Shown here: one piece after another, positions 56,820 to 64,000 of the stretch
How positions within the stretch are numbered: position 1 is the stretch's first letter
Layout of the letters: each line of letters opens with the position of its first letter
From: Pedobacter miscanthi
GTDB lineage: Bacteria > Bacteroidota > Bacteroidia > Sphingobacteriales > Sphingobacteriaceae
Direction of reading: 5' to 3'
DNA length: 64,000 bases
Assembly: GCF_003315595.1 (NCBI RefSeq)
Contig: NZ_QNQU01000005.1
Span: forward strand, 107,717-171,716
Translations under genes and position numbers: made by a program
Notes under the pieces: generated by a model
What the model saw: the letters and a program-made list of their open reading frames with translations, nothing else
What the model was told of the DNA's origin: nothing
Database searches by the model: none

Positions 56820-57062
56820 CGCACAGGCTTGCCTCGGCTCTGCGCCACCGAAGGGCGCTTACTTTTGGCTTGGCCCAAAAGTAACAAAAACCCAAGGCTT
56901 GGATCTTTTCTTGAACTAAGCTATCGAAATTCTTATTGCGGCAATATGGAGGGCCCAATGAAAAATCGGGACTGTATATTGCCTCGGGCTGTGGTTTGGG
57001 GTAGGGTTGTGCAAGAATTTCAATGCTTTTTCCTACGAAATTATCCTATGCCGGATGGCAGG
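56820..57062. repeat. 243-bp repeat, copy A
   Basis: Begins GCACAGGCTTGCCTCGG and ends TATGCCGGATGGCAGG. It shares start, end and internal phrases (ATGAAAAATCGGG, TGCCTCGGG) with copy B at 57372-57614; both span 243 bp. Internally it holds a TTACTTTTGG / CCAAAAGTAA palindrome. No protein frame is conserved between the copies. Confidence 0.75.
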
Positions 57063-57115
57063 GTGCAAAGGACTTTTTGCATCATTTCTACAGCGATAAT
57101 TTTTAGTTCACTTCG

Positions 57116-57217
57116 TCATCTAATGCCGAGTTCGTTAGCAAGGGCTTCCTGTTTCATACCGCGTAATTCGCGGATACAGCTAAGGTGAATGTTTTTCGGT
57201 TTTGATGAGGTTTCCAT
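57116..57217 (-). pseudogene. Truncated XRE-type helix-turn-helix fragment
   Basis: From the ATG at 57217 the minus strand encodes 33 residues (METSSKPKNIHLSCIRELRG, then MKQEALANELGIR) and stops at 57116-57118. This is the first helix and the start of the HTH of XRE regulators, ending exactly where the recognition helix should follow. The rest is missing or recombined with the 243-bp repeat. Confidence 0.65.
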
Positions 57218-57371
57218 AACCAAATATATCTATTTTTTTGGGTGGTAAGAAACAACGGGGTTATTGTTTTATACAATTGCGGGTGTGGTAAGTTGTTTTA
57301 TAGGCCTTTCCCTTCCAGGGGAAAGGTGCCGGTAGGCGGATAGGGGGGATGCTGCCAGTTTTTTGCCTGTC

Positions 57372-57614
57372 GCACGGGCTTGCCTCGGTTCGCCGCCACC
57401 GAGGGGGCTCTTACCTTTTTCTTGATAAAAAGGTAACCAAAAATCAAGGCCTGGCTTTGATGTCGGATAAATTCGTCAAAGCTTTTTTGGTCGCCAGCAC
57501 AAGCCCCGATGAAAAATCGGGGAGGGCGTGCTGCCTCGGGGCAATGCTAATCGAATGGGGGTGCTAAAGCTTTAACGCTTTCTCCTTCCATCAGAGCCTA
57601 TGCCAGATGGCAGG
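57372..57614. repeat. 243-bp repeat, copy B
   Basis: Begins GCACGGGCTTGCCTCGG and ends TATGCCAGATGGCAGG. Internal CTTACCTTTT / AAAAGGTAA palindrome and AAAAATCGGGGAGGGCG. Downstream, 57615-57780 carries a GC-rich palindrome around GGGGAGCTCCCCTCC / GGAGGGG (57697-57724). No gene seen. Confidence 0.75.
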
Positions 57615-57826
57615 ATGCCGATAGCATGATGCATATATTATGGTGCATATCGCATCGTGCTGAGGATTTATGCACTGGCATTGTATAAAACCCTGAGGGG
57701 AGCTCCCCTCCTAAAGGAGGGGCTGGGGGAGGTGGAAAGTTGCCAGTAGGCGGATAGGGGGAACGCTCTCCGCCCAACGCTCGTCGCTCTCCGCTTTTCC
57801 CACAAAATTCACTACATTTGCTCCCA

Positions 57827-58144
57827 ATGAAATACTTTGTGCTTATATTTTCCTTTTACCTCATCCTCCTGGGTATTACGCCCTGCCAGGATAGGGATGA
57901 TATGGCTACAAGTGTCCAGTTCGAAACGGTTGTGCACCGCGATGCTGCAAAAGGGGAGCATGCTGGTGGTGAATTGTGTCCGCCGTTTTGTAGTTGTGCC
58001 TGCTGTTCTGTTGCGCAACATTTCCCCTTAGAAAAAAATACCATAGTTATCATTCCTGTTTTTCAGCAGGTATACCCAGGCTTTCACTGTTCCGCTTTAA
58101 AGCAACAGCCTGTTGATGTTTGGCAACCGCCAAAACTCGTTTAA
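57827..58144 (+). CDS. DUF6660-like Cys/His-rich exported protein
   Basis: 105 residues from the ATG at 57827 (MKYFVLIFSFYLILLGITPC). A signal or membrane segment (~1-19) ends near Cys20. The mature part has a Cys-rich block LCPPFCSCACCSVAQHF (five Cys and one His) and a further FHCSA. Such proteins are common just upstream of CusA/CzcA efflux genes in Bacteroidota. It probably binds the exported metal ion in the periplasm, but no function is proven. The efflux pump gene follows after 100 bp. Confidence 0.82.
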   Translation: MKYFVLIFSFYLILLGITPCQDRDDMATSVQFETVVHRDAAKGEHAGGELCPPFCSCACCSVAQHFPLEKNTIVIIPVFQQVYPGFHCSALKQQPVDVWQPPKLV

Positions 58145-58244
58145 TCAGATTTTCTTACATGGCTTTCGTCCATGAATTTTAGCATGTGCTACGCTTGAAA
58201 AGTGTAGGCAATTGTGCTATTTGTTAATTTTTTGATGATACCAA

Positions 58245-61200
58245 ATGCTGAACAAAATAATACAGTTCTCCATCAGGCAGAAATTGCTGGTGGGGATTAT
58301 GATGCTGGCGTTGATTGCCTGGGGCATATATTCCCTGAGGCAGCTGCCTATTGATGCCCTCCCTGATATTACCAATAACCAGGTACAGATTATTACTAAC
58401 TCGCCCAGTAACGGGGCCGAGGATATTGAAAGGTTTGTAACCTACCCGGTAGAACAAACCATGGCCACCATTCCGGGCATTGAAGAAATTCGTTCGTTTA
58501 GCCGCTTCGGACTCTCGGTGGTTACCGTTGTTTTTAAAGAAAACGTAGAAATTTACTGGGCACGCCAACAGGTAAGCGAACGACTTGCCGAGGTAGAAAG
58601 GAATATCCCCAAAGGAATAGGAACGCCAGAAGTTGCGCCTTTAACCACTGGTTTGGGCGAAATTTACCAATATGTGATCCATCCCAAAAAAGGATACGAA
58701 AAAAAATATGATGCTACAGAACTTCGCTCCATCCAGGATTGGATTGTGCGGCGGCAGTTGTTAGGTGTAGAGGGTATTGCCGACGTAAGTAGTTTTGGTG
58801 GATACCTCAAACAGTACGAAATCGCGCTCAATCCCGATAAACTCCGGAGCATGGATATTTCCATCAGCGATATATTTACCGCCCTAGAAAAGAATAACCA
58901 GAATACTGGTGGTGCTTACATTGATAAGAAACCCAATGCTTATTTTATCAGGAGCGAAGGTTTGATCAACAGCATCGAAGATATCGAAAACATTGTGGTG
59001 CGCACCAATGCCAACAGCATTCCCGTATTGATTCGCAATGTGGCTGAAGTGCGGATCGGTGCGGCCACCCGTTATGGAGCCATGACGAGGAACGACAAGG
59101 GCGAAGTGGTTGGCGCGGTGGTAATGATGCTTAAAGGTGCCAATTCATCAAAGGTAATTGCCAACGTAAAAGCCCGGATGGAACAGATTGTTAAAAACCT
59201 GCCTGAAGGTGTAGCCATTGAGCCTTTTATCGACCGCACAAAACTGGTAAACAATGCGATTGGCACTGTAGCTAAAAACCTGGCAGAAGGGGCGTTGATT
59301 GTGATTTTTGTACTAGTATTGCTCTTGGGTAATTTCCGTGCAGGATTAATTGTGGCTTCGGTAATTCCACTGGCCATGTTATTTGCGGTGTGTTTAATGA
59401 ACCTTTTTGGCGTAAGCGGAAACCTGATGAGCCTGGGTGCAATAGATTTCGGGCTGATTGTAGACGGTGCTGTAATTATTGTAGAGGCATCCCTCCATCA
59501 CCTTAGTCTCCGTAAAAACCGAAATCGTTTAAGCCAGCAGGAGATGGATACAGAGATTTTCGAATCGGCCTCCAAAATCCGGAACAGTGCGGCTTTTGGA
59601 GAGATAATTATCCTCATTGTTTATCTGCCCATCCTTGCATTGGTGGGGATTGAGGGTAAAATGTTCAGGCCAATGGCACAGACGGTTGCTTTTGCCATCC
59701 TGGGTGCTTTTATTCTATCGCTCACTTATGTACCGATGATGAGCGCGCTGTTCCTAAATAAAACCATAAGTACTAAAAGAAACATTTCCGACAGGATTAT
59801 GGCCTTCTTTCAGCGGGTTTATACACCCATGCTCAATTTTGCCATCAGGGCAAGGGTATTGGTGGTAGGCGTAGCACTGGCATTGTTTGCCATCTGTTTA
59901 ATCATTTTTAATTATCTCGGGGCCGAATTTATCCCCACTTTAGAAGAAGGCGATTTCGCGGTAGAAACACGGGTATTAACCGGAAGCAGTTTATCGCAAA
60001 CCATCGAGGCCTCTACACGTGCGGCAAAAGTGTTAAAAGCCAATTTTCCGGAGGTAAAGGAAGTGATCGGAAAGATCGGTTCGAGTGAAATCCCTACCGA
60101 CCCGATGCCGGTAGAAGCCTGCGACCTGATGATTATTCTGAAAGATAAAAGCGACTGGACAAGTGCTAAAACCAGGGACGAACTTGCTAATAAAATGCAG
60201 AAAAAGCTGGAACAGTACATTCCCGGGGTAACTTTTGGATTTCAGCAACCTATACAGATGCGTTTTAACGAACTGATGACAGGGGCACGGCAGGATGTGG
60301 TGATTAAAGTGTATGGCGAAGATTTTGCAAAACTAAGCAGTTATGCGTCAAAAATTGGTGAAATTGCCGGTAAAATAGAAGGTGCACAGGATATTTATGT
60401 AGAACAGGCTTCGGGCCTGCCTCAAGTAGTGATCAAATTCCACCGGGATAAAATTGCGCAGTTCGGCCTTAATATAGAAGATGTAAATACCGCCATCCGT
60501 TCGGGTTTTGCCGGTGAAGTGGCAGGTTTGGTATTTGAAGGAGAAAAACGCTTTGACATGGTGGTACGTCTGGAAAAAGAGAACAGGCAATCATTGGAAG
60601 ACGTGAAAAACCTTTTCGTTACTGCACCCAATGGTAACCAGATCCCGATAGAACAACTGGCTGATATCGAATACAAAGAAGGTCCCAATCAGATTCAGCG
60701 TGATGATGCCAAACGCAGGATTACCGTTGGTTTTAACGTAAGGGGCAGGGATGTAGAGAGCATTGTAAAGGAAATACAGCAGAAAATTGATAGTGATGTA
60801 AAATTTGCGCCCGGTTATTATCCAACCTTTGGTGGTACTTTCGAAAACCTGCAGGCTGCAAATAAAAGGCTGGCCATTGCCGTCCCTATGGCTTTGTTGC
60901 TGATTTTATTATTGCTCTACCTCACCTTTTCATCCATTAAACACGCCCTGTTAATTTTTACTGCTATTCCTTTATCGGCCATCGGAGGTGTATTGGCACT
61001 GTGGGCGAGGGGAATGCCTTTCAGTATTTCGGCAGGTATCGGTTTTATCGCGCTGTTTGGCGTGGCCGTACTCAACGGGATCGTACTGATCAGTGAATTT
61101 AACAGGTTAAAAAAAGAAGGAATGACAGATATGTTCGAAATTATAAAAACAGGTACTTCCATCAGGCTTCGTCCGGTAATTATGACGGCACTGGTGGCCT

Positions 61201-62621
61201 CGCTGGGCTTTTTACCAATGGCCATTTCAGGCGGAAGCGGCGCCGAAGTCCAACGTCCACTGGCAACGGTGGTAATTGGTGGTTTGCTTTCTGCCACTTT
61301 GCTTACCCTTTTGGTATTACCCATTCTCTACATCTGGGTAGAAAAAATGGGGAATAAAAAGATTAAAATTGCTCCCGTAGCAGGTTTGTTGATTTTATCC
61401 AGTTCTCTTTTAGCGATTCCGTCTGCACAGGCACAAAAACCGGGTTTAAGCTTAAACCAGGCGATATCATCAGCGCTACAACAAAACAAGGCAGTTAGCA
61501 GCGCCAGTTTAGGGGTTAATTTGCAGGAACAGTTAAAGAAAACGACTTTCGAAATGCCTAAAACCGATGTTTCGATGATGTACGGCCAATACAACAGCCT
61601 GGTTAAAAACGATCAGAACTTTACTATCTCGCAAAGCATTCCTTTTCCTACACTTTTCTCGGCAAATGCAGTTTTGGGTGATGAAAAGATCAAAGCCAGC
61701 CGGTTTCAGGTAGCAGCTACTAAAAATGAGTTGATTTATCAGGTAAAAACGGTTTATACGAATCTCCAGTACCTTTATTCGAAAGAGAAACTGCTGTTAC
61801 AGCAAGACAGTATTTATAAAGGTTTTGTTAAATCAGCATCGCTGAAATATAAAACCGGCGAAGGCAACCTGCTGGAAAAGGTAGCGGCCGAAACCCAGTT
61901 GAAAGAAGTGCAAAGTCAAATGGAGCAGAACAGGGCCGATATCGAAATTTACAACAGTCAGCTGTTTACATTACTGGGAAGCAATGCCGTGGAAATTGCC
62001 GTAAAGTACCTTCAGGAGAAAAGTATTGTTCCGGTATCGGATAGCACTTCTGTAAAAGAAAATCCATTGTTAGCTTATTCCAGGCAGCAGATTGTAATTG
62101 CCGATAAACAGCGGAAAGTAGAACTGGCAAAAGCGCTTCCTGATATTACGCTGGGTTATTTTAATCAGTCGCTTACCGGTTTTCAGAACGTAAATGGAAG
62201 CGAGGTATATTTTGGCCAGGGTAAACGTTTTCAGGGATTTCAGGTAGGAGTAGCCATTCCATTATTTTATAAATCTTATTCGGCAAAAGCAAAAGCGTCA
62301 GCCATTAGTAAAGATATTGCCGCAAGTGATCTCGATCTGCAGGAACGGAAGTTAAGCGCACAATATCAGCAGGTACTCCGCGAATACATCAAAAATAAAG
62401 ATCGCTACGGCTATTTTCAAAGCTCTGCACTGCCTAATGCAGCGTTGATTTTAAAGAACAGCCGCATTGCCTATCAGAACGGGGAGATCGGTTATTCCGA
62501 ATACCTCCTCAACCTGAAACAGGTAAACAGCATTTACGAAAGTAACCTCATGGCTTTATTGCAGCTTAACCAGAGCATTAACCATATCGAATTCCTTACC
62601 GGTAATTCCAGTTCATTATAA
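58245..62621 (+). CDS. CusA/CzcA-type heavy-metal efflux RND transporter fused to a TolC-like domain
   Basis: 1458 residues. Residues 1-~1035 are an HME-RND pump: LRQLPIDALPDITNNQVQI near the start, the TM4 motif LGAIDFGLIVDGAVIIVE with its acidic proton-relay residues, and the second half ending SATLLTLLVLPILYIWVEK. Residues ~1038-1063 (NKKIKIAPVAGLLILSSSLL, ending AQA) look like a signal peptide, with a cleavage-like site at ~1063. Residues ~1065-1458 are an outer-membrane efflux (TolC/CusC) protein (LSLNQAISSALQQNKAVSSA, YKTGEGNLLEKVAAETQLKEVQ, RIAYQNGEIGYSEYLLNLKQV). It should export Cu, Ag, Zn, Co or Cd. The adaptor follows 11 bp downstream. Confidence 0.93.
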   Translation: MLNKIIQFSIRQKLLVGIMMLALIAWGIYSLRQLPIDALPDITNNQVQIITNSPSNGAEDIERFVTYPVEQTMATIPGIEEIRSFSRFGLSVVTVVFKENVEIYWARQQVSERLAEVERNIPKGIGTPEVAPLTTGLGEIYQYVIHPKKGYEKKYDATELRSIQDWIVRRQLLGVEGIADVSSFGGYLKQYEIALNPDKLRSMDISISDIFTALEKNNQNTGGAYIDKKPNAYFIRSEGLINSIEDIENIVVRTNANSIPVLIRNVAEVRIGAATRYGAMTRNDKGEVVGAVVMMLKGANSSKVIANVKARMEQIVKNLPEGVAIEPFIDRTKLVNNAIGTVAKNLAEGALIVIFVLVLLLGNFRAGLIVASVIPLAMLFAVCLMNLFGVSGNLMSLGAIDFGLIVDGAVIIVEASLHHLSLRKNRNRLSQQEMDTEIFESASKIRNSAAFGEIIILIVYLPILALVGIEGKMFRPMAQTVAFAILGAFILSLTYVPMMSALFLNKTISTKRNISDRIMAFFQRVYTPMLNFAIRARVLVVGVALALFAICLIIFNYLGAEFIPTLEEGDFAVETRVLTGSSLSQTIEASTRAAKVLKANFPEVKEVIGKIGSSEIPTDPMPVEACDLMIILKDKSDWTSAKTRDELANKMQKKLEQYIPGVTFGFQQPIQMRFNELMTGARQDVVIKVYGEDFAKLSSYASKIGEIAGKIEGAQDIYVEQASGLPQVVIKFHRDKIAQFGLNIEDVNTAIRSGFAGEVAGLVFEGEKRFDMVVRLEKENRQSLEDVKNLFVTAPNGNQIPIEQLADIEYKEGPNQIQRDDAKRRITVGFNVRGRDVESIVKEIQQKIDSDVKFAPGYYPTFGGTFENLQAANKRLAIAVPMALLLILLLLYLTFSSIKHALLIFTAIPLSAIGGVLALWARGMPFSISAGIGFIALFGVAVLNGIVLISEFNRLKKEGMTDMFEIIKTGTSIRLRPVIMTALVASLGFLPMAISGGSGAEVQRPLATVVIGGLLSATLLTLLVLPILYIWVEKMGNKKIKIAPVAGLLILSSSLLAIPSAQAQKPGLSLNQAISSALQQNKAVSSASLGVNLQEQLKKTTFEMPKTDVSMMYGQYNSLVKNDQNFTISQSIPFPTLFSANAVLGDEKIKASRFQVAATKNELIYQVKTVYTNLQYLYSKEKLLLQQDSIYKGFVKSASLKYKTGEGNLLEKVAAETQLKEVQSQMEQNRADIEIYNSQLFTLLGSNAVEIAVKYLQEKSIVPVSDSTSVKENPLLAYSRQQIVIADKQRKVELAKALPDITLGYFNQSLTGFQNVNGSEVYFGQGKRFQGFQVGVAIPLFYKSYSAKAKASAISKDIAASDLDLQERKLSAQYQQVLREYIKNKDRYGYFQSSALPNAALILKNSRIAYQNGEIGYSEYLLNLKQVNSIYESNLMALLQLNQSINHIEFLTGNSSSL

Positions 62622-62632
62622 AAAGTAGAAAC

Positions 62633-63799
62633 ATGAAATCCATATATCAATATTTAAGTCTGTTAACTTTAGCGCTGTACCTCAGCGCCTGTGGGAGTCC
62701 TAAAGCAGAAAAAGCGCCGGAAAAAGAAGCCGCCCATGAAGAAAGCGACGTGATTACTTTAACCCCTGAACAGCATAAATTGGCTGAAATTACCCTGGGC
62801 GAAATCGAACTAAAAGAATTGAGTGGTACAACCAAGGTAAACGGCATGCTCGATTTGCCGCCACAGAGCTTGGTTTCCATCTCCACACCATTAGAAGGGA
62901 TTGTAAAAAGTACCTCTATGCTTCAGGGAATGAGGGTGAAAAAAGGCGAATTGGTTGCTGTAATGCAAAATCCTGAATTTATCCAGATGCAGCAGGATTA
63001 CCTCGATTATAAAAGTCAGCTGCAGTTTTTAAAACAGGAGCTGGACCGGCAGGAAGAACTGGCCAAAGAAAATGTAAACTCCAAAAAAGCACTTCAAAAG
63101 GCCAGGAGCGAATATCAGAGTGTAAGTGCCAGGTTATTGGGGCAACACTCTAAACTCTCGCTGATCAATATCAATTTCGCAGCTTTGGAAAAAGGGACGA
63201 TTTTAAAAACCTTTAACCTGTATGCACCAATGGCCGGTTATGTTACCCAGGTAAATACCAATATTGGGGCCTTTGCCAGCACGACTGATGAGCTTTTCAA
63301 GATTGCCGATACCGAACATTTACATGCCGAGCTTACGGTATTCGAAAAGGATGTGCCTAAACTTAAAATTGGTCAGAAAGTGCGTTTTACCTTAGCTAAT
63401 GAAGAAAAAGAACGCATGGCAACCGTACATTTAATTGGTAGGGAAATTAGTAAAGAGCGCACTGTGCAGGTACATTGCCACCTCGATCAGGAAGATACGC
63501 AACTGCTCCCGGGCATGTATCTGAAAGCGTATGTAGAAAGCGGTGCCAACAAAGTTGAAGCCTTGCCCGATGCCGCTATAGTTGAATTTGAAGGCAAGAA
63601 ATATGTATTTATCGAGCAATCGGCCTCTAAACTGGCTTATCGTTACCGCATGATGGAAGTAAAAACAAATGTTGCCGAAAATGGCTATACGCAGGTATCA
63701 TTCGCAGAAGCGGTAAACAAACCCAAAGTGGTGGTAAAAGGCGCTTATGATTTGCTGAGTAAGGTGAAGAATGAAGAGGAAGAAGGCGAAGAACATTAG
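62633..63799 (+). CDS. CusB/CzcB-type periplasmic adaptor lipoprotein
   Basis: 388 residues. Lipoprotein signal MKSIYQYLSLLTLALYLSAC (Cys20). The adaptor has a lipoyl-like head (KVNGMLDLPPQSLVSISTPL, SMLQGMRVKKGELVAVMQNP), an alpha-hairpin (~115-185), the second lipoyl half (LYAPMAGYVTQVNTNIGAFA), a beta-barrel (HAELTVFEKDVPKLKIGQKV) and a membrane-proximal domain. A His- and Glu-rich segment (AHEESDVITLTPEQHK) follows the lipobox, suitable for metal contact. It bridges the RND pump and its outer-membrane part. It ends in a Glu-rich tail. Confidence 0.93.
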   Translation: MKSIYQYLSLLTLALYLSACGSPKAEKAPEKEAAHEESDVITLTPEQHKLAEITLGEIELKELSGTTKVNGMLDLPPQSLVSISTPLEGIVKSTSMLQGMRVKKGELVAVMQNPEFIQMQQDYLDYKSQLQFLKQELDRQEELAKENVNSKKALQKARSEYQSVSARLLGQHSKLSLININFAALEKGTILKTFNLYAPMAGYVTQVNTNIGAFASTTDELFKIADTEHLHAELTVFEKDVPKLKIGQKVRFTLANEEKERMATVHLIGREISKERTVQVHCHLDQEDTQLLPGMYLKAYVESGANKVEALPDAAIVEFEGKKYVFIEQSASKLAYRYRMMEVKTNVAENGYTQVSFAEAVNKPKVVVKGAYDLLSKVKNEEEEGEEH

Positions 63800-64000
63800 T
63801 TCACTGGTCATTGGTTTATTGGTCATTAGTTCATTGGTCATTGGTTGATTGGTAACTGCAAATTGCCAACTGTAAACTGGCTATGCTTAATCGGTTATTT
63901 GTTCAAAAGAGACGTCATCTCGACTGTAGCACAGCGGAATGGAGAGATCTGCCTTGATAGATTTCTCGGCTACGTTGCCCTCCGCTCGAAATGACGGTAT
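63800..64000. repeat. Low-complexity direct repeats and a REP-like element
   Basis: 63800-63855 holds repeated GTTCATTGGTCATT-like units. 63912-63998 is a REP-like palindrome of the same family as at 19.1, 22.6-23.3 and 26.3 kb (GTCATCTCGACTGTAGC ... CTCCGCTCGAAATGAC). No gene; the window ends here. Confidence 0.75.

Noticed and set aside
56588..57567. Several plus-strand frames of 70-120 codons
   Set aside because: They lie in palindromic and 243-bp repeat sequence, differ between repeat copies and have no recognisable domain.

Overview
The window looks like a chromosomal segment of a Bacteroidota bacterium of the Sphingobacteriaceae, most likely Pedobacter or a close relative. The grounds are moderate-to-low GC, almost no Shine-Dalgarno sites, TAnnTTTG-type promoter boxes, lipoprotein signals ending in S-A-C or L-S-C, DUF5686 and beta-barrel proteins with carboxypeptidase-regulatory-like heads, LytS/LytTR signalling, CusA-TolC fusions, and many palindromic REP-like elements between genes. 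No rRNA, tRNA, CRISPR array, transposase or prophage was seen. The window opens inside a gene.

Layout. 1-5.1 kb: thiol-redox and protease cluster (two TlpA-type thioredoxins, a 622-residue protein ending in a DsbD-alpha-like domain, a PDZ-containing two-domain trypsin-like protein). 5.2-14.5 kb: small metabolic and regulatory units (DUF72 protein behind a decayed VOC gene, GlxA-type regulator with two tandem SRPBCC proteins, DUF417 protein, spondin lipoprotein, ECF sigma factor with a small zinc-finger anti-sigma candidate, Crp/Fnr and SDR, HxlR divergent from a DsbA-like protein). 14.6-18.9 kb: minus-strand TolC/HlyD/ABC secretion-like operon whose ABC protein has no ATPase domain. 19.3-28.8 kb: GH16 glucanase, DUF983 protein, AraC and Crp/Fnr regulators, two more SDRs, an M15 peptidase gene broken by one stop codon, and dense palindromic repeats.

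29.4-40.6 kb is the centrepiece: an apparently complete locus for inositol phosphoceramide synthesis. It holds serine palmitoyltransferase, a GNAT-type ceramide synthase candidate, an NAD-dependent ceramide reductase candidate, myo-inositol-phosphate synthase, a PgpA-like phosphatase, a GtrA-like membrane protein, a DUF5686 outer-membrane protein, a CDP-alcohol phosphatidyltransferase fused to DUF4833, a fatty-acid hydroxylase and a PAP2/Aur1-like synthase. Several of these genes overlap or touch. Two members (GtrA, DUF5686) have no assigned enzymatic step and are candidates for lipid transport or surface export.

40.8-64 kb: a 23-copy 21-bp minisatellite, a LytS/LytTR pair divergent from an outer-membrane beta-barrel protein, an orphan receiver, a TetR/small protein/MFS unit with matching operators, a histone H1-like protein, a triplicated inverted-repeat element, an acyltransferase with a beta-propeller protein, and a CusB/CusA heavy-metal efflux system. 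In that system CusA is fused to TolC through an internal signal-peptide-like segment, as also seen in the CDP-alcohol transferase-DUF4833 fusion.
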